Shown here: piece by piece, positions 1 through 12,064 of the stretch
How positions within the stretch are numbered: position 1 is the stretch's first letter
Layout of the letters: each line of letters starts with the position of its first letter
Assembly (NCBI GenBank): GCA_029216955.1
Contig: JANAVB010015600.1
Location: forward strand, 24,322,538 to 24,386,537
Length of the DNA stretch: 64,000 bases
Direction of reading: 5' to 3'
DNA from: Iris pallida
Lineage: Eukaryota; Streptophyta; Magnoliopsida; Asparagales; Iridaceae
Program-made: the position numbers and the translations under genes
Notes under the pieces: generated by a model
Seen by the model: only the letters and a program-made list of their open reading frames with translations
Database searches by the model: none
What the model was told of the DNA's origin: nothing

Positions 1-410
1 CGGTTTATCGAAGCGAGTCTCCTTCGGCCTAGGCTTGTCGGTCGTCGAAGGCTGCGAAGGTCCTGGAGCATCAGGAGCTGTCAGCTGATGGTCTTCAGCC
101 GAGTTACCCGGTTGAGGTTGAGTTTGTGCGCCGGATCGGGTAACAACAACCGTAGCTTCTTCAACCTCTACCGAGATTGTGCGGCATGACTTGATTTTTC
201 CACTCTTCTTATTGCTGATGGCGGGAGGTGCAGACTGAGTCATTTCAGGCACTAGGTCCGGATGGACCCACATGATCTCCCCCATGATGTAGTAAGGGGT
301 ACTAGACCAGCAGCTTAGTCTCGGGGATGTGGAAGGTTAGAGACCTCCATCTTTGCTCTGGGAACGGGCACTACTCCATCTTGAGCCTTTGTTGGAGGAA
401 AGCTACAAAA
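1..410 (-). other. gag-protease spacer of the minus Tat element
   Basis: This stretch is homologous to about 60986-61400 of the plus-strand copy. It codes in the gag frame for a low-complexity Pro/Thr-rich linker between gag and protease. No conserved domain is visible, and the copy is decayed. The protease that should follow lies left of the window. Confidence 0.6.
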
Positions 411-1576
411 TTATACTGACACCATGTTGGCCGCTACGGTCACCTCTTCGAAATTAATGGCCAGGGAATTAGAATCGATGAGGTGTTGGATGTATCGCTT
501 CAGCTGATAGCAGTCTTGTGTAGCATGGTGAACATAGCGATGATAATAGTAGTACTTGGGACTCTCCATATCTGCAGGGCGAGGCTCACGTCTCGGAGGA
601 GGGACTGAATTTGGCCTCCTTGTATGAGCATATCCAAGATGGGCTTGACATGGCCGTCCTCGAAGGAGTAGGTTATCTGAGGCCACTGCTTTTCCGCCGT
701 CTTTAATTCGGGCTTTGGGGCTGTGTCGGCCACCATAGCCTGCTTGCCCTTGTTGTCTCGGTTACTGGAGGAATTGCGACCGTTGTTGTTGTTGACGTTA
801 GGGCATTTGCCCTTGTCCTCCCCTTCCGAGATGTGCAATCCCAGTTGGCGGGCTTTCTTCACCTTGTCTTCTACGCTAGTGGCACTGATGATGAACGTCT
901 TCCAATCCTTGAATTGACTTTTGTCCATCCAGAGGCTGATTGTGGAAAGCAGTCTCTTTTGGCAAATTTCAATCAAAGAGGAATCAGGGTTGCCGGAAGG
1001 CAGCTTCATCGCAGTTTATCGAAACCGCTCAATATAGTTCCTTGTCAGCTCCTTCTCCCCTTGAACGACATCTATGAGGGTGGACATTGTGACGTCCTGT
1101 CCTACTTCGTAGAACCTCTCTAGGAACATGCGTTTGAAGCTGACGAAGGAATGGATGCAATTGTCTGGCAAGTTACGGTACCAGTCGAAGGCGACCCCTT
1201 CCAATGCTCCGATGAACAACCGCGTAAGGATGGTATCGTCATGGGGCAGATGGTCGGTTGTGACTTCGAAGTAGGTGATGTACCTTCTTGCAGATGTCTT
1301 TCTGTCATATGGATTGATGTGGAATGGTTTATATTTTGGTGGGAAGGGAACATCTCTCCACGCAGCGGGATACGGTTGTCGTATCCTGAGATCCTGGCAA
1401 TTTTCTCGGGCTTGAAACATGGCTCGGAGCTCCTGGACCTCTCTTCTTGCCTCCCTGGCCTCGTCTGCAGCGGTGGGAGCCGATATCTCGGGAGGATTAT
1501 CGCCCGGGTTTGGTTCTGCTGAGTTTGAGTCCGCATTGACCGCGGGACCCAAGCTCGTTTGGCCAGGCGTCCTTCC
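411..1576 (-). pseudogene. gag: Tat gag, broken
   Basis: This is the nucleocapsid/capsid precursor, which would package element RNA. The retrotransposon gag domain lies in the first half (INPYDRKTSARRYITYF, then FDWYRNLPDN and FKRMFLERFYEVGQDV). It is followed by an Asn/Ser-rich linker and a degenerate zinc knuckle near the end. The frame is cut by TAA at 1016-1018, where the sister copy has CAA, and by a frameshift near 600-690. The knuckle should read C-x2-H-x4-H-x4-C. Here the first Cys is Tyr (KYYYYHRYVHHATQDC), so a zinc ligand is lost; the sister copy keeps it. The gag frame continues directly from ORF2 across a TAA at 1577-1579. The final TAA at 411-413 is also present in the sister copy. 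Confidence 0.8.
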
Positions 1577-2362
1577 TTACAGAGTGGGAATGGCCGCTTT
1601 GATCTCGTCAACGGATTTGACCAAGGCATGAAGTATGGCCTCTAGAGTGTCGATACGTTGGCGATCACTTGGACCATCTTGGTTGATGTCCGTCATGAAC
1701 ACCGTCCTTATATGATGAGAGGTGGAAGGAACGGTAGAGGACGTGCTCTCTGAGTCGTACCCTCGCACAGAGAAGTCGTCAGGGTATGTAGGAATGTTCT
1801 CTTCTGGTTCGAACTCAGAAAGAGTGGTACCCCCAGCTTCAGAGCGTGCCTCGTCTTGAGAGTTGTGGACGTCCTTGGGGACGTCGAGATTTGTTGTATC
1901 TGGATTATCCTTTTGGAACACCGGATTGTCGTGGATATTTGGATGAGTGCTACCCCCAGCTCTAGTGTCTCCAAGTGTAGACGATGAATCCCCAAGTGTG
2001 GCAGATTTCGTCTTTGAGCGGGTACCTTGGTAAACTCCTCCTGCAACGGTGGTAGACAATTGTTTAGAAGGGAGTCTCTTGGTTACACCGGTTGAAATTT
2101 TTGGGCTTGAGACATTCGTTTTCTTCCCTCTCCCGCTATCAAAAATCTTCAGAGTAGAATTACAGGAGGCGACAAGGAGCGCCTCATCTTCTGAGCTTGG
2201 GCGTTGCAACCGTCGAAAGACGGACCGTCGGTCTGCTTGTTCTACCGCCTTGTTACAGCAGCAGTTGACAATGACTTGAGTGCAGTGATGTCCGTGGGAG
2301 GACTCTTCGCGCACCAAGGCCTCTTTTCTTTCCTTGTGCTTGTGGAGGATAACCTCACGCAA
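1577..2362 (-). CDS. Tat ORF2, acidic protein ahead of gag
   Basis: A 261-codon open frame starts at TTG (2362); no convincing ATG was found, so the true start is unknown. The N-terminal third is basic with a CCC cluster (NCCCNKAVEQADRRSVFRR). The middle is Ser/Thr-rich, and the C-terminal half is acidic (PEENIPTYPDD). The tail IDTLEAILHALVKSVDEIKAA looks amphipathic and could form a coiled coil. I recognise no domain. It lies between ORF1 and gag and shares the gag frame, separated only by a TAA that both copies have. It may therefore be an N-terminal extension of gag or a separate protein. Unlike the plus copy, this frame is uninterrupted. Confidence 0.6.
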   Translation of the reverse strand: MREVILHKHKERKEALVREESSHGHHCTQVIVNCCCNKAVEQADRRSVFRRLQRPSSEDEALLVASCNSTLKIFDSGRGKKTNVSSPKISTGVTKRLPSKQLSTTVAGGVYQGTRSKTKSATLGDSSSTLGDTRAGGSTHPNIHDNPVFQKDNPDTTNLDVPKDVHNSQDEARSEAGGTTLSEFEPEENIPTYPDDFSVRGYDSESTSSTVPSTSHHIRTVFMTDINQDGPSDRQRIDTLEAILHALVKSVDEIKAAIPTL

Positions 2363-2693
2363 GTCAGATGGGTCTGGAATGACCGTGTTTGCTCCCTAGA
2401 TTTGGGAGACTTTTGGGAACCATTCTGTCCATTCGCCGCCGGGGGCTGGATTCGAGTGGTTCTGTACAACTTCCCATCAGAGGCCCGCATAACAGTATAG
2501 GGAGCGCTCGGACGGTCAGAGGTCGGGACAGCGGATCGAGCTCACCAAGCCTGCGCCGCTCTAGACTTCTTCACTCTAGTACGTGAGGATACATAGTAGG
2601 AAGAGTCTAAGTGGGGCTGCAGAGAGTCGGACATATTTTCTTGGGAGCACGGGAGATCAGGGCCATAGGAGAGGCGATTGAAGACTGAGCCGC

Positions 2694-2910
2694 ATGGAGC
2701 AGACAGCATGCGGCTGGAATTGACAGTCTTCATGCGGCTGGCCTGGGCTTTCTTCATGCGGCTGGAAGTCTCGGCCGCATGAGTTTTCTCTATGCGGCTA
2801 GAATTCTTGGCCGCATGGCTATTCTGTATTTGGTTGGCAGTTTCGACCGCATGGACATCACGCAGGCGGCTGGCAATCTTGGCCGCATGGATATCCAGCC
2901 TACGGCTAGT
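2694..2910 (-). repeat. ORF1-internal 36-bp tandem array with paired ATGCGGC motifs
   Basis: Degenerate units of about 36 bp each hold GCCGCAT and, 9-10 nt further on, ATGCGGC. Each unit can fold as a short hairpin and also encodes 12 residues. It corresponds to the array at 58372-58770. Confidence 0.75.
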
Positions 2911-3290
2911 GCCTTTGTTCGGCTTCTTCCTGGAGCACATAGAATCACCCTTTGCCCCTACAAGTCCAGTATCGTAGTGCTTTCCTCTGTCGGATGTAGG
3001 GACAGCAGAGTCCTCTATGGCTTGAAGTGGGGCCGCATGAGAGTTGCCTTCGCCGTCATGGGCAGCAGAGAGTACTCCGTCCAGAGCTTGGGAAGGAGCG
3101 AATGACTTGGGTCTCCACTCCTTGCGAGCCTTCTTCGTACGGGCTCGCCGCTGGACCGGGCCAGCGCTCCCGTCGGAGAGCATTTTTTCAAATGCCTGTT
3201 GGTCGAACCGGGCGACCAGAATTCGTTAAGAAGAGCCAAGTTTGGCTGCGTCTGATTGCGTCACCAACTCCTCAGCCGTGGAGAAGTTTG

Positions 3291-3308
3291 TCCCCTGCAG
3301 AGTCACCA
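3291..3308 (-). other. Primer binding site, Tat element
   Basis: On the minus strand it reads tggtgactctgcagggga, three bases after the LTR end at 3312. The sister copy has tggcgactctgctggaga at the same place. This matches the tRNA-Arg-type PBS known for Ogre/Tat elements. Confidence 0.75.
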
Positions 3309-3698
3309 TCGTGTTTGCCATTGATTGTAAAAGTACAGAACAATTTATATAGGAGGACTGAACTTAGACTCATAATACAAACTCGCCCATACAAAGAAAT
3401 CCTAGGGACGAAAGCCTAGGTACAGCAGTCTAAGTACAATTATTTAGTTTTTCTGGGGGGTGACGATAGAGGCTCGGGAAAGGGACGGCAGCTCTGCCTT
3501 ACTCCTTGGACGATCAGACGTAGCCTTGGCTCTGGTGAAGAAATGCTCTTGCGTGAAGAAGACTCTCTCTCTTTTTCGCTAGCCTCTGTTCTCTCTCTCC
3601 TTTCTGTCTCTCCGTGTCTCCATTTTTTTCTCCGTGTCTCCCTTTTTTCTCCGTGTCTCCCTTTTTTCTCCGTCTCCTGCAAGGGAATGGTACCTTGC

Positions 3699-3707
3699 TA
3701 TTTATAA
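3699..3707 (-). promoter_or_regulatory. LTR TATA box
   Basis: ttataaata on the minus strand, preceded by aaaccctaatgatcacacc and followed by caaggtaccattccc. The same context is kept in the plus copy at 57618-57625. Confidence 0.6.
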
Positions 3708-4130
3708 GAGTGGGGTGTGATCATTAGGGTTTGCAAATAATTGCCTCTCTTGAAAAGTCGGCGGCTTAAGAGTTATCAATCTGGGACGTACATCTTGAAT
3801 GTAATAAATTTGAGCAATTAATATGATTGCATCAAATCTCTGTGGGCAATAAATATTGATTGCCATGAATATTCATGACTTTTGATATCCTACCACGTGT
3901 CCAATTTGCTTGATTTGATTTGATCTGGGCCATTATGACGATCGTAACAAATCTAATTTTGTTGGAATTTGTTAGCACCCATAGTTCAGAGAAGATATGA
4001 TTGCCACGTGTCTCCATTGTCGCGGAGAGCGCCACGTGTCTCAACTGAACCGTCCTGGCAGAGCCGCATATGGGTGGTCCTCTCATCCGCATGAAGCATG
4101 CAACCGTATGTGGATGGGGAACCATATGAG

Positions 4131-4632
4131 GATGGGCAGCCGCGCGTGAATGGGCAGCCGCATGAGAATAGGTAGCCGCATAGGGATAGGCAGCTGCATG
4201 GGTATAGGCAGCTGCATGGGTATGGGCAGCCGCATGGGTATAGGCAGCCGCATGGGTATAGACAGCCGCATGAGGATGCAGATGGGCAGCCGCATAAATG
4301 CAACAGCCGCATGGAGTGACCTCGGGACTTGGTGGATTTTGCCAGCTTTGTCAGGAGATTTTCTCTTCTTTTCTAGGATCATGCCATTATGTCAGAGTCA
4401 TTATTACGTTCTTTTGTCAGAGCTGTCGTAGCTGTCAGCCGTCAGAGCATTAAACGCAGCCGAATAAAGAGATGAGCTGTTGAAGGCCACGTGGCTTCTT
4501 TCTGAGCCGCATGGAATTATTCGAGCCGTATGGACTTCTGAGCCGCATGGGGATCCTGAGCCGCATGGACTTCTGAGCCGCATGAGGATCCTGAGCCACA
4601 TGGGGATCCTTCTGTTGGAGCCGCATAGGTCT
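4131..4632 (-). repeat. LTR tandem arrays built on ATGCGGCT
   Basis: Two arrays lie about 170 bp apart. At 4131-4320 an 18-bp unit, gccgcatgggtataggca as read on the plus strand, is repeated about ten times with drift. At 4502-4632 longer units alternate agccgcatgg with ggatcctg or acttctg. The common core on the element strand is ATGCGGCT. Confidence 0.85.
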
Positions 4633-4659
4633 TTCTTTATTCTTTTCCATGCTTCTACA

Positions 4660-6349
4660 TGTGTCTGTGTCGTGTCCAGAGAATGCGTATCGGAAAACCG
4701 ATTTCGTGTGTCAAAGAGGGTATTCTCGCTCGATTGTGCATTACACGCACAACGAGAAGCCTCGTGCTTGTGCACACGGCTAGGTAGGGTCACGGGGTAG
4801 GTCTAGGACACGTCGACATGACACGAAGTCGCAACGACGCGACACAGCAGCTCGCACAACAGCACGTGGCCTGCACGCGTGCGCACGCGTGCGTGCGTGC
4901 TCGTGCACGCGGGTCGTCGCTCGTGGCTCGCACGTCAGGCCATGCCACGACTCAGGATCGAGTCCCTGGGTAGTCTAGTTATAGGGCTACGTGTTCCAAC
5001 TCCTGGTACGGGTCTTCAACGCGCCGTGTTCGCGTACGAAGGTCGTGTCAGCGACAAATTTCAGCCCGAGTACACAGTTCAGCCGACCAGTGCACGCGCG
5101 ATTTCTCCGCGTTCGCTCAACTAAACATCGTAAAATTTTACGGGCATGTGGGCAGAGGTTGCCCCTATACGCTCATAAAATTTCATGTAATACGGAGCTC
5201 CGCACGTCGAGTTATGATGCACAGACTGCAGGGCGTGCACAGGACCGTGCACGGGATCTCGTGCACGCGTGTTCGTGTCCGTTTGGATGCCAAAATCATG
5301 TCGATTTCCGATCCATCTTCACGAAAGTTGTTACAAATCATATAAGGAAGGATTTCGTGAAAACAGAATAAAAAATTAACACTTTTCAATTCTAAGTGGC
5401 ATTTTGTCGAACACGTGCAACGTGAGACCGATACGTGTCCGATAACACTATCAAACGAAGTCAAAATCCAACCAAACTTCGTACACAGATCAAGGGTGCC
5501 TATATGGATGCAATAATGAAGAAAATTCAAGAAAAACAAAGGTAGATCGGGATTTACCTATTGAGGGTCGGAATTTCAATAAAAGGAATTTCCCGAGCGC
5601 TTTGTCGGCCGATTTCTCCCGAGCAAATGCCTCCTCCTCCTTGCTAGCAGTACTCCAGTAAGTTCCTCTCCTTCCTACGAGCACAACGGAATTCGTTTGG
5701 GGAGAAACAAACTCCGGATGAAAAAGTTGGGATTTTTGGAGAGTGGAGGCTAGGGTTTCTTTTGGAGGCTATGGAATTTTACAAAATGAGAGAGGAGCTG
5801 CTATGGCCGACCATATAGGGGGTTTCTAGGGTTAGGGTTTCACATGGGCCAACTCCTTCAAGTTGTAATAAGGCCCAAGTCACAAAAGGCTTAAAAAGGC
5901 TATATGTAAAAAGGCTTAAAACCATTCTAAAGCCTTTTAAATTGAACCCGAGCCCTAAATAGATTCTAATAGGTAAAATAAAAATTCTAAGACATGGTTA
6001 GGCTCCTATACAAGGTCCACTAAGGTAAACCAGTTGCTAGTACATCACAAGTCATAATATCTAGAAAATCACAAAAATGGCTAAAATGGCTAAAAAGGCT
6101 AAATTGACTAAAAATTAATTTAAAACATTCTAAAATAACTAATTAATTCTAAAATAATTCCTACAAGGTCAAATTAATTCTAATTATTATTATTAGGCTT
6201 CTAGTCAAGGTTGGCTAAGTTAAACCGATTTATACTACACAAACATCAAACAAAACCACATATCATCACATGAATTCAATAAATTAATAAATAATATAAT
6301 AATTACAAAATGACCAAAATATCCCTAAATTAAAAATGTGGTGGTTACA
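4660..6349 (-). repeat. 3' LTR of LARD-like element 1, first 1.7 kb
   Basis: Co-linear with 10379-12064, differing by scattered substitutions and small indels. It includes the GC-rich block with alternating CG/TG runs (about 4860-4920) and the AT-rich start near 6349. The rest of this LTR lies beyond the Tat insertion, outside the window. No gene is seen. Confidence 0.85.
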
Positions 6350-7709
6350 GATCTACCCCCCAGAAAAATTTCGTCCTCAAAATTTAAGTCGGTCGTACTC
6401 CTTCTAGGTCAACCACCCACAATCAAAGTCTCTAAGCAATTTCTAACTCATACAATTTGAAGAATAATATATAGAGTCATGGTCAACCATAGCAGTTGAA
6501 GGTCTCATCTTGATGGACTAGTTATATTAGATCAAAACAGTCCCATGGTAGCAACATGCAAGCAATATAGGCTGTTCTACTGGAAAGATAAGGAAGCAAT
6601 AAATCCTTAAGGTGTAGGACAGTCTACCATCCTATAAGAAACTGGTAAAGACAACTAGAAATTAATTATGAAGGGTTACTATTCCAAAGATCATCAAAAT
6701 CGAAAGTTTAAGGCACGAGTGTCAATAGCATTGAAATCCAATAACATAATATGTATAAAAGAAGATTTAGTCCCAGCGCGATCTAAGTTGATCAATTCTA
6801 GGATAAATCGAAGTTTGGGCAAGATGGAGAACGAGGCCATTGAAGTCTGAGCACGAGTATCCATGATTTGATATCCATGTCACAATTGAAGTAATTCAAT
6901 TGAATAAGACCCCAAACATTGGATGATAAGGAGGATGACCCGGTCAACTCGTCACGATCAAAAGAATTAGAATTTAAAGGATGATGCAAGGATATAGAAA
7001 TAAGTCAATTTTCTCCTTTGGATAGGGAAACTAAACGTGATACCATAGGTTGATCTATCAAGTACAGTACCTTTTCTTTCTAAAATATATAAAAGGCAAA
7101 AACAATAAAGAATTCAAAGACGATGCTATTAAGTGCAATACGTGGTTCATAGGCGATGGAAATAATTCAAAAGAGAATTGCCAAAGCTGTCGTGGATGAG
7201 ACTCTAGAGCAAATTTAACTATGTCTCCCTCCACGTAAAATAATATATGAAAAGTGAACCAAAGTGCAATAGGTTGATCAGACCATCATGCACCGGTTCT
7301 AATTAGACAATATGTTAGTGGGTGCCAGCCCCCAATAAAATTTGTCATGATCAAGCTCGACAAAAGATAAGCTTGCAAAACTGGTGCTAAATTAGCAACA
7401 TAAGATAGACAAAATATAAGTAAGGATAATGATGAAGGAAGTTAATAGTCTAAGATCCTTTAAACATCAAGGAGTGAGGGTGAATCAAAACAAGAGGAAA
7501 AGGATTTTCAAATCGAAGTTCATAATGAGATTCTCAAGGGTCGTCCAGGAATCTCTCAAGGAATTCTAAGTGTGATTGAGTATCATCTAATTCTAACACC
7601 TTATTTCATATACTCTATAGCAGGCTCGTAGCAGTGCAACTAAGTCGCCGTACTACCACGATATCGCACTAATACGAATCTCGACCTGCATGGGCCACCA
7701 CTAAAAATG
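6350..7709 (-). other. Non-coding internal region of LARD-like element 1
   Basis: No ORF above 63 codons has any protein-like content. Next to the 3' LTR the minus strand carries a polypurine tract (ctggggggtagat) preceded by aattttgaggacgaaat. That is the conserved 3' end of Tekay/Del-type pol (NFEDE), the only trace of coding ancestry. The part around 7080-7420 is clearly homologous to 35100-35440 of LARD-like element 2, although the LTRs of the two elements show no similarity I could see apart from their termini. The ends therefore suggest descent from a chromovirus. The conserved middle may be a packaging or priming region, which is inference. Confidence 0.7.
7683..7703 (-). other. PBS-like motif, LARD-like element 1
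   Basis: The minus strand reads tggtggcccatgcaggtc, with a leading ta, six bases after the LTR end. The same motif sits at the same offset in two other elements (35917-35935 and 49990-50010). It starts TGG as a PBS must, but it is not the tRNA-Met type and I cannot assign the tRNA. Confidence 0.5.
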
Positions 7710-8447
7710 TGTCACGACCCTCACCCAGTGTAAGGGTACAAGTGCGTAACCATGCCCAGCCTACGCCACAGAATCGGGGGTAGAATGATGTTCCAGTTCA
7801 CTATCTAAACCAACTCACACAATTGTATAATGTACTTATCTTAAAACTCAACTCCGAATGGAGGACAAGTACAGAAATAATATAACTCAATCACAATCTA
7901 AGCACGATATGATGTCACAGAATTCTTTAACTTAAAGAAAACAATAAAAACCACTAAAAGATAATAACTCAAAACAACTCAAAATAAGACAACTCTCAAA
8001 TTATTACAATTCAAGTTCCCGTAGAGAAATCTAAAACAGTCTACTAGACTAGTCTCCCGATCACTCCTGAGTGTCGAGGCCAAAGGTAGCTAATCCCTCT
8101 CCAGATCTATAGTGAGTAGGGCATACATCCTCAGGGCTAACATCTGTAATATTTCAACAGGTCCAGTCAGGACAGGAACGAATACATCTCATCAAGTAAA
8201 TCCAAGTAAATGACGAAATCCATAAAACAATTATAGACAATTTTATTGATGAAGCATGGGAATTCGAGACAGTTTAAGATGTGAAACTATAGTAAAAGAA
8301 CAAGAAAAGTAAAAGCTGTTAAACAGAATATCATGTCAATGGAGACTGTAAATAAAAGCTAGCTGAACTAGAATATGGTGATATGAGTCCAGTGGTACAA
8401 TATATGTCAAGTGTGATTCCATTCAATGCTCCAAGTAGGGTGATTCT

Positions 8448-8512
8448 TGTAATGGTTCTTGTGATGATTCTAGTAAAGATTCTTGTGGTGATTCTAGAAA
8501 AGATTCTAGACA
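8448..8512 (+). repeat. Minisatellite of gattctTGTGatg type
   Basis: A unit of about 15-16 bp (gattcttgtgatg and variants) is repeated about five times inside the 5' LTR. On the minus strand it reads as an RI(I/F)TRI-like peptide, which is a by-product. Confidence 0.7.
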
Positions 8513-9066
8513 ATACTTACTGTGTTTTTTAAAACACTAAGATCGACATGTAAACGGCTAGGGGTAATCCGGCGCATCACACACTGTCCAAGTGTGGGGC
8601 GACTATTGTTCTTGCATAATTCACAGGGAGGTGGTTCGAGTATTTAAGAATATTTACATGTCTACTTAAGTATTTTCCTGCCCGACAAATATGAGTGAAT
8701 CTATAACACGACACGTAAATCGAGAATAAATTTAGCCAGAACATGAAGGTGCTTGTAGGTGATTCTTGTAATAGAGGCTAGACAAGTAAGGTATGTGTGT
8801 CGAATACATGGATTCCAGAAAACTATCAATTCATGTTTGTAACCGAGAATCAAATAGAATTGACTAAAACTGAAATATAGAATTCGACAAGTAAATGAAA
8901 GAACTTTCAGAGAATGTACTCGCCTGACAATCTGAGCTGCTGATAAGGATGTATAACTGAACTGGAGTGATATAAACCTATTTAAAGTATCCACATGTCA
9001 CAACCAAGTCTACAATATCAAAAGAAATAGCTACAATGCAAGACTACATACTTCTAGGTCCCTTTT

Positions 9067-9140
9067 GGTCAAGGTCAACCCTTGGTCAACTCTGGTCAAA
9101 CCTGGTCAACGCTGGTCAAACCTGGTCAAACATTGGTCAA
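9067..9140 (+). repeat. GGTCAA tandem cluster (W-box-like cores)
   Basis: Eight copies of GGTCAA lie in about 75 bp, spaced 6-12 bp apart, with more TTGAC/GTCAA copies down to about 9265. On the minus strand each is TTGACC, which contains the TTGAC core bound by plant WRKY factors. Inside the LTR. Confidence 0.75.
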
Positions 9141-9372
9141 CTAGCCCGTTTACTAATTTCTAGGTCATACACAAAATTTTAGGTCATTTATAGTTCGTTT
9201 GAGTCAATTTGGATCAAGTTTGACCCAAAGTTGACTTTTGTCAACTTGGTCAACTTGTCGGCCAATTCGACCGAACTAGGCTCCTAACGACGAACCTAAT
9301 CTGTCCAAACACTTCCTATAGTCATAACACAAGCATTTATTTCATTATCTATATTTATACTTACTTCATAAT

Positions 9373-10085
<713 letters not shown>

Positions 10086-12064
10086 TATAATAGGTAAAAC
10101 ACCATATATGCCCAAAAATGGCTAGAAATTATGACTCAACCCCGAGAGTCGATTCCCACAAGTCTAAAATATCATATATAAGTTAACAAGTCAGAAAATA
10201 TCGATTAAAAGTCGAAGAATCAAAATATCACATTTCTATTCAAAATATTGAACCCGAAAATCCCAATTTCGACAAAACGACCCAAAACGCAAAATACTCC
10301 AAACCAACTCACGAAACTTGGCACATACGTTAGTCTCGACATGTGGGACGTTCTTGGGTACAACCGGAGTCAAAACCGTGTCCATGTCGTTTCCAGAGAA
10401 TGCGTATCGGAAAACTGATTTCGCGTGTCAAAGAGGGTGTTCTCGCTCGATTGCGCGTCACACGCACAACGAGAAGCCTCGTGCTCGTACACACAGTTAG
10501 GTAGCGTCACGGGGTAGGTCTAGGACATGTCGACATGACATGAAGTCGCAGCGACGCGACACAGCAGCTCGCGCAACAGCGCGTGGCCTGCGCGCACGCG
10601 CGCGTGCGTGCGTGCTCGTGCACGCGGGTCGTCGCTCGTGGATCGCGCGTCGGGCCATGCCACGACTCGGGATCGAGTTCCTGGGTAGTCTTGGTATAGG
10701 GCTACATGTTCCAACTCCTGGTACGGGTCCTCGATGCGCCGTGTTCGCGTACGAAGGCCGTGTCAGCGGCAAATTTCAGCCCGAGTGAACAGTTCAGCCG
10801 ACCAGTGCACGCGCGATTTCTCCGCGCTCGCTCAACGAAACTTCGTGAAATTTTACGGGCATGTGGACAGAGGTTGCCCCTATGCGCTTGTAAAATTTCA
10901 TGCAAGATGGAGCTCTGTTCATCGAGTTATGACGCACAGACTGCAGGGCGTGCAGGGGACCGTATACGGGACCTCGTGCACGCGTGTCCGTGTCCGTTCG
11001 GATGCCGAAATCGTGTCGATTTCCGATCCGTCTTCACAAAAGTTGTTACAAATCATATAAGGAAGGATTTCGTGAAAACAAAATCAAAAATTAACACTTT
11101 TCAATTCTAAGTGGCATTTTGTCGAACACGTGCAACGTGAGACCGATACGTGTCCGATACCGCTATCAAACGAAGTCAAAACCCAACCAAACTTCGTACA
11201 CAGATCAAGGGTGCCTATATGGATGCAATAATGAAGAAAATTCAAGAGAAGCAAAGGTAGATCGGGATTTACCTATTGAGAGTCAGAATCTCAATAAAAG
11301 GAATTCCCCGAGCGCTTTGTCGGCCGATTTCTCCCGAGCAAATGCCTCCTCCTCCTTGCTAGCAGTACTCCAGCAAGGTCCACTCCTTCCTATGAGCACA
11401 ATGGAATTCGTTTGGGGAGAAACGGACTCCAGATGAAAAAGTTGGGATTTTTGGAGAGTGGAGGCTAGGGATTCTTTTGGAGGCTATAGAATTTTACAAA
11501 ATGAGAGAGGGGCTGCTATGGCCGGCCATATGAGGGGTTTCTAGGGTTAGGGTTTCACATGGGCCAACTCCTTCAAGTTGTAATAAGGCCCAAGTCACAA
11601 AAGCCTCAAAAAGGCTATATGTAAAAAGGCTTAAAACCATTCTAAAGCCTTCTAAATTGAACCCAAGCCCTAAATAAATTCTAATAGGCAAAAAAAAAAA
11701 TTCTATGACATGGTTAGGCTCTTATACAAGGTCCACTAAGGTAAACCAGTTGCTAGTACAACACAAGTCATAATATCTAAAAAATCACAAAATTGGCTAA
11801 AATGGCTAAAAAGGCTAAAATGACTAAAAATTCATTAAAACATTCTAAAATAACTAATTAATTCTAAAATAATTCCTACAAGGTCAAATTAATTCTAATT
11901 ATTATTATTAGGCTTCTAGTCAAGGTTGGCTAAGTTAAACCCATTTATACTACACAAACATCAATCAAAACCACATATCATCACATGAATTCAATAAATT
12001 AATAAATAATATAATAATTACAAAATGTCCAAAATATCCCTAAAGTAAAAATGTGGTGGTTACA

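Larger units (their letters stand above)
2542..3321 (-). pseudogene. Tat ORF1, repeat-containing leader protein, broken
   Basis: The ATG at 3321-3319 lies inside the 3' end of the LTR, and the frame runs straight through the PBS. A TAA at 3228-3226 interrupts it after 31 codons, where the sister copy is open. It then runs open to TGA at 2544-2542. The product is basic (RRARTKKARKEW) and then carries degenerate 12-residue units of the pattern SRxxKxHAAxxx, encoded by the ATGCGGC array at 2694-2910. An extra ORF before gag is known in Ogre/Tat elements and has no established function. The TGA terminator is shared with the plus copy, which supports it as the real end. Confidence 0.6.
1..4659 (-). 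mobile_element. Ty3/gypsy Tat-lineage retrotransposon, 5' part
   Basis: Read on the minus strand, the order is LTR (4659-3312), PBS (3308-3291), ORF1, ORF2, gag, then the start of the gag-protease spacer at the left edge. The pol region and the other LTR lie outside the window. It is the same family as the plus-strand copy from about 56077 onward, matching it across LTR, ORF1, ORF2 and gag. The Tat assignment rests on the PBS (tggtgactctgc type, the tRNA-Arg class known from Ogre/Tat elements), an extra ORF before gag, and the gag and pol sequence of the sister copy. The right edge falls in the left LTR of LARD-like element 1. At 4660 the flank resumes homology with position 10379 of that element's other LTR. 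Confidence 0.85.
3312..4659 (-). repeat. 5' LTR of the minus Tat element
   Basis: About 1.35 kb. On the minus strand it starts tgtagaagcat (4659) and ends ggcaaaca (3312). It holds two ATGCGGC arrays, a TATA box at 3707-3699, CT/GA-rich transcribed sequence, and the ORF1 start codon at its very end. The outer edge is set where homology to the other LTR of LARD-like element 1 resumes (4660). The expected 5-bp TSD there is tgtgt; its partner is outside the window. Confidence 0.8.
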
